Source: Alphaproteobacteria bacterium (lineage in GTDB: Bacteria > Pseudomonadota > Alphaproteobacteria > CAAHEQ01 > UBA3637). From it: a stretch of 64,000 bases of DNA. Where the stretch lies: positions 1 to 64,000 of the forward strand of contig JAFYRI010000007.1 of NCBI GenBank assembly GCA_017559525.1. Reading direction: 5' to 3'. The stretch's first letter is position 1. Every line of letters begins with the position of its first letter. The notes beneath the pieces are model-generated. The model was not told the DNA's origin, searched no databases, and saw nothing but the letters and a program-made list of their open reading frames with translations. The translations under genes and the position numbers were made by a program. Below are positions 61,531-64,000 of the stretch, piece after piece.

Positions 61531-63906
61531 TTAAATTGTTTCTTCTTGTAATGGGGTAGCAATTGGTGTTTGGCGGAAAACCTCTTGAGAGATTTTCTTT
61601 TGTTCTCCGACTAACCATAACACATCACCCTCGTTAAAAATAAAGGTTACTTTTGGATTCAGGGTTAATGAAGATCTTCTCTCTACACCGACGACTAAGC
61701 AATTTCCTGTTTTATTACGAATTGAAGATCCTCTTAACGTATTATCATTTAATGTTGAATCTTTCGTGACAGGAATAGCACAACACAATAATGTTTTATC
61801 ATTTTTAAAATTATATTTTTCTTGGGTTAGAATATAATCGTGCAAACTGATAAGTTTATTTTCGCTATCGCCAATATTTGTTGGTAGTAATCCATTGTTT
61901 TTCATTTCATAAGCAACAGAACGCAATTGTTTTTTTGTTCCAACAATTAATAATTGATCACCCGATTGTAATTTGTCACACCCTCGGGGAACATTGATAA
62001 CACCTTTATCGCGAATGATTTTAATAACGTTAACTGCATATACTTCTTGAAATAACGTTTCGCGCATTAATTTATCATTTAAATCAGAATTTTCATCAAT
62101 AATAAATTGGGAAATAAATAAGGAACTATCTAGCCATTTGTCTTCATCAGAAAAGTGTTCATCCTCTTGTGTATTTTTAAAAGTTTCTAATTGTTCACGA
62201 TTTAAATTAACTAAGAATTGAGTTTCAATACGCATATATTGGTTTAAAACCCACTTTGATTTTGTTAAGGCAAAAATTGTACCGCACACTAACAAACCTG
62301 TAATATATGGATTGGTTGTTAATAATTGGTGTGTTGTCATCATGATAAAGAAGATAACCAATAAAATTCGAATGGCAGTTAATACAATTAATGGTACACG
62401 ATTGGACTTTTTTTCCATCCATAAGTTAAAGTATAAGTGTAATATTTTCTCTTTAGATACTAAAAGTGAATGTAAAAATGGAGCCATAACAATTAAAGTT
62501 AATGCTGTTGATATTATACGAATAATACGATTATCCCAACCAGCCATTGCATTTGTTAGCCAAGGTTTACATAAAAATGTGGAAATATTAATAATACCAA
62601 TCAAAATAATGGAACAGATGAATAAACGTAAGAAGTAAGCTTTAAACAATTGTTTCCACATATTTTGTTCGGCTTTTGTATCTGGTTTGGATGTGGTAAT
62701 ATTATTTAAAAATATTTTCCATCGTTCTGGTAGTTTTTTATTGAACTTATGGTAAAATTTATCAGCAGATTTAATCATAAGTGGTGTTGTAAAGGTTGTG
62801 ACAACTGAAACAGCTACGATAATAGGATATACATAATCACTTAAAACACCTAAACTCATACCAAGAGCCGCAATAATAAAGGCAAATTCACCAACTTGTG
62901 CTAATGAAAAACCGCATAAAATGGATGTGCGAAGTGGTTGTCCAGATAATGTAAAACCAACGCATGAGAAAAAGATTTTTCCAGCCATTACAATTATGGT
63001 AATAACTGTGATTGGCCAAGCATACTGTAAGAACATGGCAGGGTTAACCATCATACCGACAGATACAAAGAATACGGCTCCAAAAAAATCTTTAACTGGT
63101 TTTAATACATTTTCAATGCGATGAACCGTGCTGGATTCTGCCAAAATAGATCCCATAATAAAGGCGCCTAATGCTGATGAAAAACCCGCGGATGTTGATA
63201 AAACAACCATACCTAAACATAAGGCTATTGATGTCAGCAATAACATTTCATCATTCATATAGTTTATGGCTTTTTTGATAAGAGTAGGAACTGTGAAGAT
63301 ACCAATCATAAAACAAAATACCAAAAAGAAAATAAGCTTTGATGTACTAATTAATAATTGAGTTCCATCAACACTTTGGCTGATAGCAACCGTTGGTAAT
63401 AACACAAGTAATAAAATTCCGACCAAATCTTCTACGACTAATACGCCAAATACCAGGTCAGTAAAGCGCATCTTTTTCATATTGAGCTCATCAAAGGCCT
63501 TAATGATAATGGTGGTTGAAGACATTGAAATCATACCACCCAAGAACAAACTATCCATTGTTGTCCATCCCAGCATTTGTCCAGTTAAATAACCGATAAA
63601 CAACATGAATATAATATTGGCACTGGCGGTAATGATGGCGGCTTTACCTACATTCACAATCTTTTTAAAACTGAACTCCAACCCTAAACTAAACAGCAAG
63701 AATATCACACCAATATCTGCCCAAATTTGGATATTTTCTTTATCTGTCACAGATGGTAAACCATGGATAAAAGGACCAGCAAAAATACCAGCCAATACAT
63801 ACCCGAGTACTACCGGTTGCTTTAACCATTTAAACAGTAAAGTTACAAGACCAGCATAAATGGTTATAAGAGCTAAATCAGTAATAAGGGTCGGTAAGTG
63901 ATGCAT
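61531..63906 (-). CDS. CPA2-family cation/proton antiporter with two TrkA-C domains
   Basis: A 791-residue membrane protein of the Kef/YbaL group. About 12 membrane helices form the Na+/H+-exchanger fold (G-Y-V-L-A-G-I-F-A-G-P; F-L-L-F-S-L-G-L-E-F-S-F; L-A-Q-V-G-E-F-A-F-I). Further helices follow near 420-540. Two cytoplasmic RCK/TrkA-C domains close the protein (V-N-V-P-R-G-C-D-K-L-Q-S-G-D-Q-L-L-I-V-G and F-N-E-G-D-V-L-W-L-V-G). The RCK-N (NAD-binding) domain typical of KefB/C is not seen, so ligand control may differ. Potassium is the likely ion. AAAGGA precedes the ATG. The remaining bases to the window end hold no gene I can see. Confidence 0.85.
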   Translation of the reverse strand: MHHLPTLITDLALITIYAGLVTLLFKWLKQPVVLGYVLAGIFAGPFIHGLPSVTDKENIQIWADIGVIFLLFSLGLEFSFKKIVNVGKAAIITASANIIFMLFIGYLTGQMLGWTTMDSLFLGGMISMSSTTIIIKAFDELNMKKMRFTDLVFGVLVVEDLVGILLLVLLPTVAISQSVDGTQLLISTSKLIFFLVFCFMIGIFTVPTLIKKAINYMNDEMLLLTSIALCLGMVVLSTSAGFSSALGAFIMGSILAESSTVHRIENVLKPVKDFFGAVFFVSVGMMVNPAMFLQYAWPITVITIIVMAGKIFFSCVGFTLSGQPLRTSILCGFSLAQVGEFAFIIAALGMSLGVLSDYVYPIIVAVSVVTTFTTPLMIKSADKFYHKFNKKLPERWKIFLNNITTSKPDTKAEQNMWKQLFKAYFLRLFICSIILIGIINISTFLCKPWLTNAMAGWDNRIIRIISTALTLIVMAPFLHSLLVSKEKILHLYFNLWMEKKSNRVPLIVLTAIRILLVIFFIMMTTHQLLTTNPYITGLLVCGTIFALTKSKWVLNQYMRIETQFLVNLNREQLETFKNTQEDEHFSDEDKWLDSSLFISQFIIDENSDLNDKLMRETLFQEVYAVNVIKIIRDKGVINVPRGCDKLQSGDQLLIVGTKKQLRSVAYEMKNNGLLPTNIGDSENKLISLHDYILTQEKYNFKNDKTLLCCAIPVTKDSTLNDNTLRGSSIRNKTGNCLVVGVERRSSLTLNPKVTFIFNEGDVLWLVGEQKKISQEVFRQTPIATPLQEETI

Positions 63907-64000
63907 GATTATATCCTTTTGTTTTTATTATTTTTTTGTTTAGTATAAAATAACAAAAAAATCAAGGATAAAATTGAAAAATATGAATTATTTTTGCCCT

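Overview
The window is an AT-rich, gene-dense bacterial chromosome segment with no visible transposase, phage gene or CRISPR array. Several things point to an alphaproteobacterium. The order tig-clpP-clpX-lon-hup is conserved; a HemY-like protein sits directly behind a Mic60/mitofilin-like protein; topA-dprA-plsY is an operon; and lon and clpB carry RpoH-type promoters. Scattered proteins begin with a pilin-like head of the type G-R-S-M-V-E-M-L-G-x-L. From memory, that head, together with many ankyrin proteins and low GC, recalls uncultured gut-associated alphaproteobacteria (RF32-like groups). The lineage and habitat are inferences. Most vegetative promoters are easy to read: TTGACA or TTGCAA, 17 bp, then TATAAT or TATACT. 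Most operons end in clear hairpin-plus-T terminators.

Layout. 1-6.6 kb: a truncated pilin-like gene, a META-domain lipoprotein, UDP-glucose dehydrogenase, then a reverse-strand operon (MFS transporter, GT80-type sialyltransferase, CMP-sialate-type cytidylyltransferase) and a ZntB-like transporter. 6.7-9.8 kb: efp-suhB with a small periplasmic protein, rpmE and an ankyrin protein. 9.8-12.2 kb: a 792-residue pilin-headed protein with three cysteine-rich, lectin-like cassettes. 12.3-16.5 kb: recJ, glgA, ddh. 16.6-19.8 kb: an operon of two membrane/pilin-like proteins and an ankyrin lipoprotein. 19.9-25.7 kb: a complete tripartite RND efflux operon. 25.9-27.3 kb: tRNA-Val, a frameshifted glycosyltransferase resembling CgtA, and HU. 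27.3-28.3 kb: a strong promoter, a highly structured 195-nt RNA and a small secreted protein. 28.3-34.4 kb: lon, clpX, clpP, tig and tRNA-Leu. 34.5-39.8 kb: two transcription units of unknown and ankyrin proteins, including a tandem pair of novel paralogues. 39.9-48.3 kb: ppiD, topA-dprA-plsY, a tiny membrane protein, prfC. 48.4-51.3 kb: a four-gene operon of unknown proteins, three of which share a late membrane segment ending in Lys-Cys. 51.3-54.6 kb: YggU, HemY-like, Mic60-like, DNA glycosylase. 54.7-58 kb: two SPFH-like lipoprotein paralogues, a membrane protein and a third pilin-headed protein. 58-64 kb: clpB, a cysteine-rich secreted protein and a CPA2 antiporter.

How parts work together. 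Sialyltransferase, cytidylyltransferase, the CgtA-like enzyme and Ugd suggest a surface glycan decorated with acidic sugars, possibly ganglioside-like. Lon, ClpXP, ClpB, trigger factor and PpiD form the protein-quality system, with lon and clpB probably sharing heat-shock control. Pilin-headed, cysteine-rich and WWxA-containing exported proteins recur and look like a lineage-specific surface repertoire.

The least explained element is the RNA at 27611-27805. It can form a long imperfect stem, while a separate perfect 10-bp pairing overlaps the terminator arm, and the 5' half of that pairing contains the start of a 16-codon ORF. This resembles an attenuator or riboswitch ahead of a small lectin-like secreted protein.
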